Part shown: positions 54,514 through 64,000 of the stretch, piece by piece
Layout of the letters: each line of letters begins with the position of its first letter
How positions within the stretch are numbered: the stretch's first letter is position 1
NCBI RefSeq assembly: GCF_030704535.1
Contig: NC_081821.1
Coordinates: 7,021,001 to 7,085,000, forward strand
DNA length: 64,000 nucleotides
Reading direction: 5' to 3'
Origin: Vitis vinifera
Lineage: Eukaryota > Streptophyta > Magnoliopsida > Vitales > Vitaceae
The notes under the pieces: generated by a model
Seen by the model: the letters and a program-made list of their open reading frames with translations, nothing else
The model's database searches: none
What the model was told of the DNA's origin: nothing
Translations under genes and position numbers: made by a program

Positions 54514-54700
54514 GCAATCCTTAAGTCAATGGTGAGAAACTGGGATTCCTAGACATTGTATTATGTTCGATATTTTGGAAAGAGCAAGAAGAAGTTCTTG
54601 GTATAAAGATCATTGACCCAGGAAAGCATCCACTGATATCCTCATGGATAAAGATCATTGAACAAGCAGCCTATGGTGAAAGATGCTCTGCTGTTGGTTG
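54514..54700 (+). pseudogene. Relic GSTU second exon (unit 1)
   Basis: After a plausible acceptor (CTTCTAACAG) the frame reads [20 protein letters not shown] then VLGIKIIDPGKHPLISSW, clearly parallel to [12 protein letters not shown] and [17 protein letters not shown] of the intact gene. It then loses frame after about 50 codons. No first exon lies nearby. This marks an older GST copy. Confidence 0.85.
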
Positions 54701-54804
54701 TTCATCAGTTTAATAGACAAAGCTATTTTGCCTCCATGGCTCTTTGATTCAACTTCACTCATTAAAATCAGTAAAAGAAGACGTGTCTTTGAATCTTTTC
54801 CAGA

Positions 54805-55525
54805 GTGGGTGTTGAGGCTTCGCGTCCCTGGTGATCCACGTAGTTGCCAAATGGATGGACGCACGATCTCAACCAATATAGATTCTTGATTCAATCGTTC
54901 CACCTGCAAAAGGCGTCCGGACGGGGTGTCCGGACGCACCCTTCGATGGTTTTGTCAGTCATAGTTAGAGAGAGAGAGGTAATTCAGTTGGCCTTTTACT
55001 AGGTATAGCAAGCTTACCTTCCTCTTTGTGTGAAGGTTCGTATATATAGTATCAGAAGTTTTGTTCCCCTCTTTAATGGTGGGGAGATATTTTGTGTTGT
55101 CATGATGACACTAGGTGGTGGCAGGGCCATCATCACCCTACGGGCGGCTGACAGAGATCGTGGTAGGTGATTGTGGGAAGTGATTTGTTGTCACTTCATC
55201 TTGTCCTTTCACTCTGCAGGTAGCGGAACGTGGGCCATGGCAGACTGTTGTGATAATGTGCAAGACTTGCTTACTTCAGTCAATGATTTGGGCAACGTAT
55301 CCGGATGGCCTGTGCTTAGTCGTTCGGATGCATTTGTGGAAGTCGTCCGGATGTCATGCTTATGAGTGTCGTGTGCTTCTCCTTGAGGTAGTTCTGATAG
55401 GAGAAGCGCGCCACATGTACTCTTGGGGAAATTCGGATGGGGTTGACCCCGGATGAGAATGTGTGCCACGTGTCATCAGGAGATGTGTGCCACGTGTTAT
55501 CAGGGGGAGGGGTCTCTACAGTGGG
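54805..55525 (+). mobile_element. Solo LTR with GTGGG target duplication
   Basis: A 711-bp TG...CA segment (54810-55520; TGTTGAGGCTTCGCGTCC to GGTCTCTACA) is flanked by GTGGG at 54805-54809 and 55521-55525. Unit 2 carries the empty site CCAGAGTGGGGACAG at 63402-63415. Internal landmarks are a TATA-like GTATATATAG near 55030, a perfect 10-bp hairpin at 54913-54937, several TCCGGATG phrases, and two CACGTG boxes at 55467 and 55491. The superfamily cannot be told from an LTR alone. Confidence 0.93.
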
Positions 55526-56214
55526 GACAGTTCTTAACCACACAGATCTATGAGTCCTCTCATGTTCAATTTGACAGTTGAAGATGGTGACAGCTTAACG
55601 TCCCATAAAGACTCCTTCAATGCATGTTAATAACAATTTCGTAGGCATTGCACTCAATGAGGTCCATGGTGCCATCACTACCAGTTTCTGTACTAGTGTC
55701 CTTCTGAACTAGCAGAGCACTACTCCCTTAGAAGTGAGAATACCCTCCTTGATTTCTAGTCAACCAAATCCCACAATGAAGTGAGTCCTCATATCATTTG
55801 AGCTACAACTGAGCTCAGAGGAATCGTGAAATTTACTAACCATGAAATCAACTTCAAGAACTAGAAAACCGTTCTCAGGTGAATTAGGTAAATGTGATTG
55901 ATTTCAACTTACTTAAGAAACAAGAAATTTTGGTCATTACATGATCAGTGAGCTAATCCTTGATATGTTTTTAATAGAAAATCCATAACATATGCACTTA
56001 TTTTTAACCAGATAAAAGGAGTTAGTATACATCCCATATCCTATTATTAAGAGGCTGAAGAAATGGTCCAGCTGTGAATTGTTTAGATTTTAAGTTTGGT
56101 GACTTCTTAGAAACTTGGCAAACAAGTTAAGTGATATGCTGGAACTCTATATAAGGTGAGCATTCAAAAGAATAAGCTCAAAATCCAAGAAAAAACTGAG
56201 AGGGACGTAAGGAG
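55526..56214 (+). promoter_or_regulatory. Upstream region of the GST-B first exon
   Basis: Homologous to 63412-64000, which ends just where the next GST-B TATA box would be. A TATA box, CTCTATATAAGG, lies at about 56146-56155, 60 bp before the ATG. Confidence 0.65.
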
Positions 56215-56535
56215 ATGGCAGAGGAAAACCAAGTGAAGTTACATGGGATATGGGCTAGCCCTTATGTTAAGAGGGTAGAAATGGCCCTCAAACTTGAAGG
56301 CATTCCCTATGAGTATGTGGAAGAAGATTTGAGGAACAAAAGCCAGTTGCTCCTCCAGTATAATCCTGTCCACAAGAAGGTTCCTGTACTCATCCACAAT
56401 GGAAAACCCATTGCTGAGTCATTGATCATACTTGAATATATTGATAAAACCTGGAAGAATGGTCCTCCACTTCTGCCTCAGGATCATTATAAAAGGGCCA
56501 AAGTTCGCTTCTGGGCCAGCTTTGTCCAGCAAGAG
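56215..56535 (+). pseudogene. Orphan first exon of a tau-class GST (copy B)
   Basis: 321 bp, 107 codons, starting [20 protein letters not shown], with the catalytic Ser in ASPY and the [10 protein letters not shown] binding segment. It ends FWASFVQQE before a normal GTGAGA donor. TATA box and start context are intact and the frame is fully open. However, no second exon is found before the duplication junction at about 56836, which cuts its intron. The next downstream GST exon 2 belongs to copy A2 (61369). If expressed it would be truncated, or it could splice onto that exon in matching phase. Called broken with moderate confidence. Confidence 0.75.
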
Positions 56536-58749
56536 GTGAGAAAATAGTAGCCTATATTTGTATTCGTGCATGCTCATTATAAAATATATTCTAACTCCTG
56601 CATTGCATGACTTACCTTCCTGTTGTATAGAATAAGGGGCTTTTAAAATTGATTCTAATATATTTCATTTTCTTGCATATGGTTTAAGATTGGTGGTTTA
56701 CTTACTTGCTAGATTGAATAGAACCCTGCTGTTGAAAAAACACTAAAAACCAATCACTCTAAGAACTGAGAACATAACTGGAAATAAGCAGTGAGAAACC
56801 ACAAAACATTCTGCATACACCATCAATCATGCGCTCTTGGGTGATTTAAAGGACATATAATCTAGAAGACTATGACCATAACATTTCCTTGAGTGAAAAT
56901 TTGACATAATAAATAAGATTTATAACTTAAAGATTGGAGAAACAATTTTGATAGGTGATAACATTACCTTGTAAGATTATGAACATCGATTTATGTGAAG
57001 TTTGCATGCAATTGATAGTAGGTCATGAACTTGAGTTTCGTTTCGTAATTAATATTTAAATAGGGAACTAGAGTGAAGTTGATTCTTTGTTGTGAGATGT
57101 TAAATTAACTTCATAATTAGATTATGAGGGAGCAAAAACTCTTATGGGGCCCAGTGGTCATTCCTCAAACTTATATACCTAGATGATATGGTTTATGAGG
57201 GTTGGATTGACTCTAGGTTCCCTTTTATGCATAAAGCCAATTTAGTAATTATGCAAGGTTGCATAGGACTTAGTGAACAAAGTCTCTAGATTGAACTAAT
57301 TGATTAATTAAACATCTCTATTAGGTTAATTAATCAATTAAGACTCATTTTGGGCTAAATTGACCCAAACCCTTAGTGTACTCAAGTCATTTAAACCCAG
57401 TTAGGGAACCTTATAAATACCCTTTTAGGGGTTAGGGTTTTCATAACCTTTTAGAGTGTCGTCTTCCACTTCTAGAGAGAAGGGAGCCATAGCCTCATCC
57501 TCTTCCTAAGATGCACCCTTTAGAGTGTCAAGATCAAAGTTAGAATGATCAAGTCGAACATCTTGGGTGTATGAGACTTTTAGATACTTCAAACATCTTC
57601 TTCATCTTGTAGAATTGATTCAAGAACGTCCAAATCACAGGTAAAGTTTTCTAAAACACTATTATTCTAGATTGTAATATTAAAACTTGTATTTTTTGTT
57701 TTCATTGTTAGGATCTAAAGCCTTAGGAAATTATTCATGCATCGAACCAAACCTAGGATAGGGAATAGAGTGATTCGAAATTTCCTATAGCAAGTTCTCA
57801 ATGTGTTTAGTGAGTACAAATTTTGATAGTAGAGCTTTCAAAAAATTTTGATAGTAGATCTCTACAAGATGGGCATTGCTTGGATTGTGTAGGCTTGAAT
57901 AACATTGATTAAGAGTATGACTATTTAATTTCAAATTAAAGATGCTTCAAATTTGTTTTTCAAACCTTTAAACTTGTTTTTCAACTCATTAAAGGCTTGA
58001 AGAGCTTCTTTAATCCTCAAAGGCTTGAAATGCTTCTTAAATCCCTAAAACAAACTATCCCCAACTCTTTTAAAGTGTGAAAGTTTACAAATCTTAAAGT
58101 ATGCCTATAGTATCCTAGTTCTTGAGTAAACTTGTGAAGTTCAATGCATGGGACTTGTAGGACCTACGAGTTCTTCTTTATAAGTTGTTTGCCACATGTC
58201 AAATGTGAAAAGATCTATTCTTTGTTCAACATGAATCTACTAAGGTTTTTTGTGTAAATTCTTGCTTATCTAAAAAAATAGACTTTTTTTTAAAAAATAA
58301 AAATAAAAATTGGAGCTTCATTGAACATAGAGGTTCACCAACAATTATAGTCAAGTTTGATGTGGCATCCCTTTGTCCTCATTAATGATACTTTTGCCTC
58401 CACTCATGCCGTTTCAAGTTCTTTAAGAGATATATTTTCACTTACATTTTTCATTACATCAAATTCTATGTTTTGTGCTTATGTAGTCAATTCACTTGAT
58501 TTATAGTAAGATGTGGTAAGTTCTCAGTGCATACAAATTTTGATCGTAGAACTTTCCAAAAAAATTTCTTTTCAATTAAAACTCAAATTTGTTCATTTTT
58601 TTATATGGTTAAAATTTGTGTAGACAAATTTCTCTAAAATAGAAAAAATAGATGAGCAAATTGAAATATTTTATTGATTTAGAAAAATGTGAGTACAATT
58701 TCTAAGTATTGTGTTATTCTTCCTTTCTAGTATTGTTGGTTGAGGCTTA

Positions 58750-59080
58750 TAAAAAATTCAACTTGGGTCTTGGTGTGACTTAGCCTTTAACATAACTTGA
58801 GATTTGCCATGTCTTGAACCTTTATGTATTTTGGATCTTGAGTTGACGTAAACCTAAGCTTGTTTTAGTCCTTAACTTGACTTGGGCCTTGTTGTAGCTT
58901 GAATCTTAGCGGTCTCAAGCTCTAACTTGATTTGAGTCTTGATGTGGCTTGGGCTTCTAACTTGATTTAGGTCTTGCTAAGATTGGGCTTGGACTTGATT
59001 TGGATTTTGATTTAACTTAGGCCTCAACTAGATTTGAGCTTTGGTGTGGCTTAGGCCTAAACCTTGACTAGACTGAATAA
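58750..59080. repeat. Degenerate CTTGGGTCTTGGTGTGACTT repeats (unit 2)
   Basis: Counterpart of 50090-50390 with scattered substitutions. Confidence 0.6.
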
Positions 59081-59405
59081 TGTTGACTTAAAGTATGACT
59101 ATGTGATCTTGGATTAGAGATACTATAAAATTGTTCCTCAAATTCTTGAATCTTTGAAAGCTTCAAGGCACTTGAATCTACGCTCTTTAGTGGGTGGATT
59201 TGTGGTTTTATTCCTAAGAAGCAAATTGGTAGATTTGTAGAACTTCAATGCACTTTATTACTTTTGACTTTATTCCTTTTTTAGTCCATTATCAAACTAC
59301 TCTATTATCAGTGAAGGAGTTCTCTCAAGTCTGGATTTTAAACTCAAAGAATATGATGCTTTTCAAGTCTTCAAAGATTCAAGAAAACCTTTATTTATAG
59401 GCCTA

Positions 59406-59406
59406 A

Positions 59407-59441
<35 letters not shown>
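59406..59441. repeat. TTA/ATT microsatellite, expanded in unit 2
   Basis: About twelve ATT units here versus about five at 50775-50790. Confidence 0.9.
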
Positions 59442-59442
<1 letters not shown>

Positions 59443-60649
59443 TTATAGTTCTCTTTCATGATAATTATTCAAAATTAGTTGATTGATAATTATATTTTTA
59501 TAATTATCAAAAACATTTAATTTATTTTTTATTTGATTAAAATACTAATATTCCTTTGCTTGAGCCTCATGTGGCATATGCCCTATTGGATGATTGTGAC
59601 ATTAGATGCAGAGCAGTAAAGTGAATAAAAATTACCACTCTATTATCATTTGTTGAAATACAAAAAGTAATTTTCCCTATATTTAAATAAATAGATAAAT
59701 AGCTATCTAAATTTGTTAGATTTATAATAATGTTAACTGCACTTCAATGCTCCCTAAAACTAAGCCTTGAGATGGTTGTGAGTCTTGTGATATAAACCTA
59801 GATAGGTATAATTTAAAATTGGGACGATTGTGATATTAGATGTTATAAAAGGTTTACCTTATTTTTAAATATTAGTTAATTGACAATATCACAATGAAGT
59901 AATCTTTGAGTCAAAGATGAGGGTTTGAGTTCAAGAGTATCAAGAAAAGCTAGCTTAAGTAAGTCTTTTATTAAAATCATAATGGTTAATAAATTTCAAA
60001 TTTACATTTTCAATATCACTTTTACTTTCCAGTGTTAATTAAAATAATTCTCTGAGGAGAAATATTTGATTAAAAGAGACATAACAACATCACATTTAGG
60101 AAAATAACTTCCATGTATTGAAAACTGGACATATAAACCCCCTTTTGACTTTTTATCTAAAAATTGCTTAATGTGAAAAAAAGGGATTAGAAAGTTGTTG
60201 AAAGGTACTTTTATTCTAAATCAATCATATTCATGTTTTTAAAAGATGAAAATCTTTCTTCAAAATTTGTAGTTTGTAAGTAACTTTTAATCAAATAACC
60301 CTTTTCAAAATCCAAGTCAACATGACATATAGGCCATTCAATTACACTTTTGATAATCAAGGCCATTTCAAAACCATGGACTTTTCAAAATCCTTGTGAA
60401 GGGAACACATAGACCATTAATTATAGCTTGACAACCAAATTCCTTGAAGTTTCTGCTTCTATGTAAATCAGATTATGAGTGGCCATCGCTTCCCTGATAA
60501 TCAAGAAATGAGCTTCCCATCAGGTTGCATTCAATGGAAAACCTTAGAATAAATTAATATCACTCATTAATCAGTCAAAAGGGTTAGGTACATATCATAG
60601 TCTACTCCGAATTTTTCAAGCCAAAGTTGTTTGTATGCTATTGACTAGT

Positions 60650-60704
60650 AGCTCTCCCTGCAGGCCATGAAGGTGAAAGCTCTCCCTGCAGGCCATGAAG
60701 GTGA
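60650..60704 (+). repeat. 28-bp tandem duplication upstream of the second GSTU gene
   Basis: Same repeat pair as 51990-52044 at the same distance from the gene. Confidence 0.8.
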
Positions 60705-60783
60705 ATTTTCTATTCCATAATTAAGGTTAGGTTTTTTTCTGTTTATTTCTTTCTGACCGGCATGTTAAGAGAGATGCAAGAAC

Positions 60784-60793
60784 TTCATATAAA
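60784..60793 (+). promoter_or_regulatory. Altered TATA box of the second GSTU gene
   Basis: TTCATATAAA at the position of TTTATATAAA in unit 1. The T-to-C change may weaken it; CATATAA-type boxes can still work. Confidence 0.55.
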
Positions 60794-60850
60794 TCAAGCA
60801 TACCCACCAGATGGCAATCAAGATCCATAGAGAAGCTGAGATAGAAGGAG

Positions 60851-61731
60851 ATGGGAGAGGAAAACAAAGTGACGTTATATGGAATGTGGGCTAGTCCTTT
60901 CGTCAAGAGGGTTGAAATTGCCCTCAAAATTAAAGGCATACCTTATGAGTATGTAGAAGAAGATTTGAGAAACAAAAGCCAGTTGCTCCTCCAGTACAAT
61001 CCTGTCCACAAGAAGGTTCCTGTACTTGTCCACAATGGAAAACCCATTACTGAATCATTGGTCATCCTTGAATATATTGAAGAAACCTGGAAGAATGGTC
61101 CTAAACTTCTTCCTGAGGATCCCTATGAAAGGGCCAAAGTTCGCTTCTGGGCTAGCTTTATCCAGCAACAGGTGAGACAATCTGTATGCCTAGCAACTGT
61201 TTATTTCAATTCTTTCTCAATGGTTTAGGATCATTTGTATAACTGTGAGATTATATTGATATTCTTCACCATGGTGGTAAAGTGCTATAACAAAATTCAG
61301 TTCAGATTGATGTGCAAGTTTTTTCAGGCTGATGCAAGGACTAATGGTTAGTTACCTATTAACTGCAGTTTGTTGATAGCATGGTCTCAGCAGCAAAAAG
61401 CAGTGGGGAAGCGCATGAGAAAGCCATGAAGGAAGCGTTTGAGAAAATGACTGTTTTTGAAGAGGGAATGAAGGACTTCTTTCCAAGTGGCACTCCTCAT
61501 TTTGAAGATGAGAATATTGGTTTCCTGGACATTGTATTGTGTTCGCTGTTTGGCCCCCACAAAGCTCAAGAAGAAGCCCTTGGTCTGAAGATCATTGATC
61601 CAGAAAGGCATCCACTGGTATACTCTTGGGTGACAGCTTTGAATGAAGTACCAGCGGTGAAAGAGTCTCTTCCTCCTCATGACAAGATGGTGGCATTGAT
61701 TCAGTTTCTTAGGCGAAACGCCCCTCACTGA
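60851..61731 (+). CDS. GSTU10-like: Tau-class glutathione S-transferase, GSTU10-like (copy A2)
   Basis: Two exons, 60851-61171 and 61369-61731, joined in phase 0, encode 107+120 = 227 residues. The intron is GT-AG (CAG/GTGAGA ... CTGCAG). The catalytic Ser lies in MWASPFVKR, and glutathione-site residues are in KVPVLVHNG and [11 protein letters not shown]. The junction reads [14 protein letters not shown]. It ends RRNAPH because TGA replaces the CGA of copy A1, so it is five residues shorter at the C-terminus. It is nearly identical to A1, with conservative changes such as Arg to Lys at 19 and Thr to Ala at 24. Expected role is cytosolic glutathione conjugation, as for A1. This copy has the cleaner splice sites and is the safer call. 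Confidence 0.92.
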
Positions 61732-63160
61732 TCTTCTGAAGCTTGAGTTATAGCTTGATATGGTGTGTCTGTGCAATGTTCTTTGACAGGTTTGCCTTTA
61801 TAGTTCTAGTCACTTGTGGGGAATAAGCCATAGTTAGAGCCAAACAATTGTTTGGTTACGCTGATGGCCTTGTTTTATGATGCTGGATCTTTCTAGATTT
61901 TGCTTCAATTTATTGCCAGAAAAAGCACTTTTCCTTGTTCTTGAATACAGCTTTACTAAATAAAACAGAGAAAGAAGAGCTTGTCACTAGATCTTTTCTG
62001 CAGTAGGGATACTTAATAACAATATAAGGATGCTAATTACATTAAGCAATAAAAAAATCACATTAATCACCTTTAATATATAGTGCCACTTTTTGTAGTA
62101 GTGACTGTATTCAATTTGCAGAGATCCATACCCTGTGAAGGCTGCCCTCTGACTTGTGGTTAAATAAATGCCACGGCAAAGGGGAGTCTTTATACAGGAG
62201 CTAAGCATGAACCGTGCTCCAAGGAGCAGTTGCAATTTAACTATGAAATCAACTTCATGAGCCATTATATTGCAAAGGGTTTCAATTTTCAACCCCTTTG
62301 TTGTGCGAAAGACGAGGGACTACATCTTCTATTTAGATTTTCCTTTGAATAAGAGCATGTTTGGAAGTGATTTTGAAAGAAAAAAAACTAAAAATGCTTT
62401 TTAATGCTTGAAAGTGCTCTAATAAAATAATTGGATGTTTGATAAATTTTTGAAAATCGCTTTAAGAATCAAGAGATTCATTTGAAGCGATTCTCAAATG
62501 ATTACTCAAAATGATTCCTAAACAATAACTTGATAAATGATTTTTCGAAAATGACTCTTTTTGTTACATAATACTGAGCCAAAAACTCCATTAAAAAACC
62601 TTCTTCTTTTTTTGTTTTTAATTCATAACACAATAGGAGACGACTCTCTTTAAAAGCGTTTCTAATGGAAATTTTATTAATTAAAGCACCTCCAAAAGCT
62701 CCCATTTGTTTCTCAAGCACATGAAGCGGGAAATCTCCTAAAATAAACATCTAAAAAGCAAAAGAGTATTGTTTCTTAACTGCAGGACGCTGCAACCATC
62801 CCTAATTTTTTTCTCCTTGAAATGTTGAGAAAAACATTAGGTATAGTTTCTTGAACGACTTGTTAAAAATACTTCGATTAAGTCATGTACCTACATTGAA
62901 GTTTCATGTGAGAAGGTCATTTGACATTATATAAATGAGTTGTTGATCCCTCTTTCCACTCATCTTAATCCTATGTACATGAATTTTATCATCATTTATA
63001 CAAACATTAAGCACAGATTAAGGAGAGGAAAGATACAAGGTGACTTACTTTTACAACATAATTTTGTAAATAATTTAGGTAATACAAGCGAGTTTTGTGA
63101 ATTTATTTTGGTTAGTTTAAAATAAAATTGAAAGATGTTATTTACTTGATCTTCTAACAG

Positions 63161-63305
63161 GCAATCCTTAAGTCAATGGTGAGAAACTGGGATTCCTAGA
63201 CATTGTATTATGTTCGATATTTTGGAAAGAGCAAGAAGAAGTTCTTGGTATAAAGATCATTGAACAAGCAGCCTGTGGTGAAAGATGCTCTGCTGTTGGT
63301 TGTTC
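63161..63305 (+). pseudogene. Relic GSTU second exon (unit 2), further deleted
   Basis: Counterpart of 54514-54700. A 45-bp piece is missing between two ATAAAGATCATTGA direct repeats that both survive in unit 1 (54603 and 54648), leaving one repeat. This is typical of slippage or single-strand annealing. Confidence 0.85.
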
Positions 63306-63411
63306 ATCAGCTTAATAGACAGAGCTATTTTGCCTCCATGGCTCTTTGATTCAACTTCACTAATTAAAATCAGTAAAAGAAGACGTGTCTCTGAATCTTT
63401 TCCAGAGTGGG

Positions 63412-64000
63412 GACAGTTCTTAACCACACAGATCTATGAGTCCTCCTCTCATGTTCAATTTTACAGTTGAAGATGTTGACAGCTTAACGTCCCATAAAGA
63501 CTCCTTCAATGCGTGTTAATAACAATTTCGTAGGCATTGCACTCAATGAGGTCCATGGTGCCATCACTACCAGTTTCTGTACTAGTGTTATGAAGTGAGT
63601 CCTCGATTTCTAGTCAACCAAATCCCACAATGAAGTGAGTCCTCAGCTCATTTGAGCTACAACTGAGCTCAGAGGAATCATGAAATTTACTAATCATGAA
63701 ATCAACTTCAAGGACCAGAAAACTGTTCTCAGGTGAATTAGGTAAATGTGATTGATTTCAGATCCTTAAGAAACAAGAAATTCTGGTCATTACATGATCA
63801 ATGAGCTAATCCTTGATATGTTTTTAATAGAAAATCCATAACATATGCACTTATTTTTAACCAGATAAAAGGAGTTAGTATACATATGTCCTATTATTAA
63901 GAGGCTGAAGAAATGGTCCAGCTGTGAATTGTTTAGATTTTAAGTTTGGTGACTTCTTAGAAACTTGGCAAACAAGTCAAGTAATATGCTGGAACTCTAT
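63412..64000 (+). promoter_or_regulatory. Upstream region of the next GST-B copy (exon outside window)
   Basis: Matches 55526-56150, with a small rearrangement near 63590 (GAAGTGAGTCCTC repeated). It ends at GGAACTCTAT, the start of the TATA region in unit 1. Confidence 0.7.

Larger units (their letters stand above)
48141..56835 (+). repeat. Tandem segmental duplication, unit 1 (~8.7 kb)
   Basis: Similarity to unit 2 starts at GGGTGATTTAAAGGACAT (48141 versus 56836) and runs through spacer, a complete GSTU gene, a relic GST exon and the region upstream of a further GST first exon. The offset drifts from 8,695 to about 8,600 because of indels. The unit starts inside the 1.6-kb insertion, so that insertion came first. 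Confidence 0.9.
56836..64000 (+). repeat. Tandem segmental duplication, unit 2 (runs past the right edge)
   Basis: Repeats unit 1 from its first base. It lacks the solo LTR, has a longer TTA microsatellite (59406-59441 versus 50775-50790) and a 45-bp deletion in the relic exon. The last bases match 56042-56150, directly upstream of the orphan GST-B exon, so another GST-B copy is expected just beyond 64000. Confidence 0.9.

Noticed and set aside
1-64000. CRISPR arrays, bacterial operons, organelle DNA insertions
   Set aside because: Regular repeats here are plant minisatellites without unique spacers; no rRNA, plastid or mitochondrial gene was recognised.

Overview
The window is plant nuclear DNA from a core eudicot. 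It has intron-containing and intronless plant genes, three pentatricopeptide-repeat (PPR) genes, tau-class glutathione S-transferases, a nuclear tRNA-Leu and large LTR retrotransposons in AT-rich spacers. Grapevine (Vitis) is my best guess from recalled gene and repeat character; it is not proven here.

Layout. 1-3500: decayed Ty1/copia element on the minus strand, running off the left edge, with one LTR and a primer-binding site. 4813-6683: intronless PLS-type PPR gene (+) with a tiny upstream ORF overlapping its start codon. 7865-11546: four-exon TRIP4/ASC-1-like zinc-finger gene (-). 11775-34029: a complete 22.3-kb Ty3/gypsy element of the Tat type (-). It has two 3,856-bp LTRs, a perfect AATAT target-site duplication, PBS, PPT, one open 2,318-codon gag-pol with a second (archaeal-type) RNase H, and 6.2 kb of 3' noncoding DNA full of minisatellites. 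35399-37693: P-class PPR gene (+), like Arabidopsis At1g74580. 43053-45734: E-class PPR gene (-), like At1g74600/OTP87. 45861-45941: tRNA-Leu(CAG), with a decayed copy 484 bp downstream. 46000-64000: repeat-rich DNA with an ~8.7-kb tandem segmental duplication carrying GSTU10-like genes. These are two complete two-exon genes, one orphan first exon and two relic second exons. The first copy also holds a solo LTR whose empty site is preserved in the second copy.

How parts relate. Before the 22-kb insertion, the TRIP4-like gene and the At1g74580-like PPR gene were a head-to-head pair with about 1.6 kb between start codons. The insertion split that shared intergenic region and placed an LTR pointing toward TRIP4, with its end 228 bp from the TRIP4 start codon. 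The At1g74580-like PPR, the OTP87-like PPR and the GSTU10-like genes recall the Arabidopsis neighbours At1g74580, At1g74590 (GSTU10) and At1g74600, suggesting old microsynteny. The PPR proteins are expected to act on organelle RNA, and the GSTs in cytosolic detoxification or stress response.

No wholly new molecular system is evident. The most unusual items are the graded series of related minisatellites in the Tat-like element, a GC-rich possibly captured fragment and a dense TGGGCY cluster in its LTRs, and the GST array with its GC splice donor, orphan exon and solo-LTR/empty-site pair.
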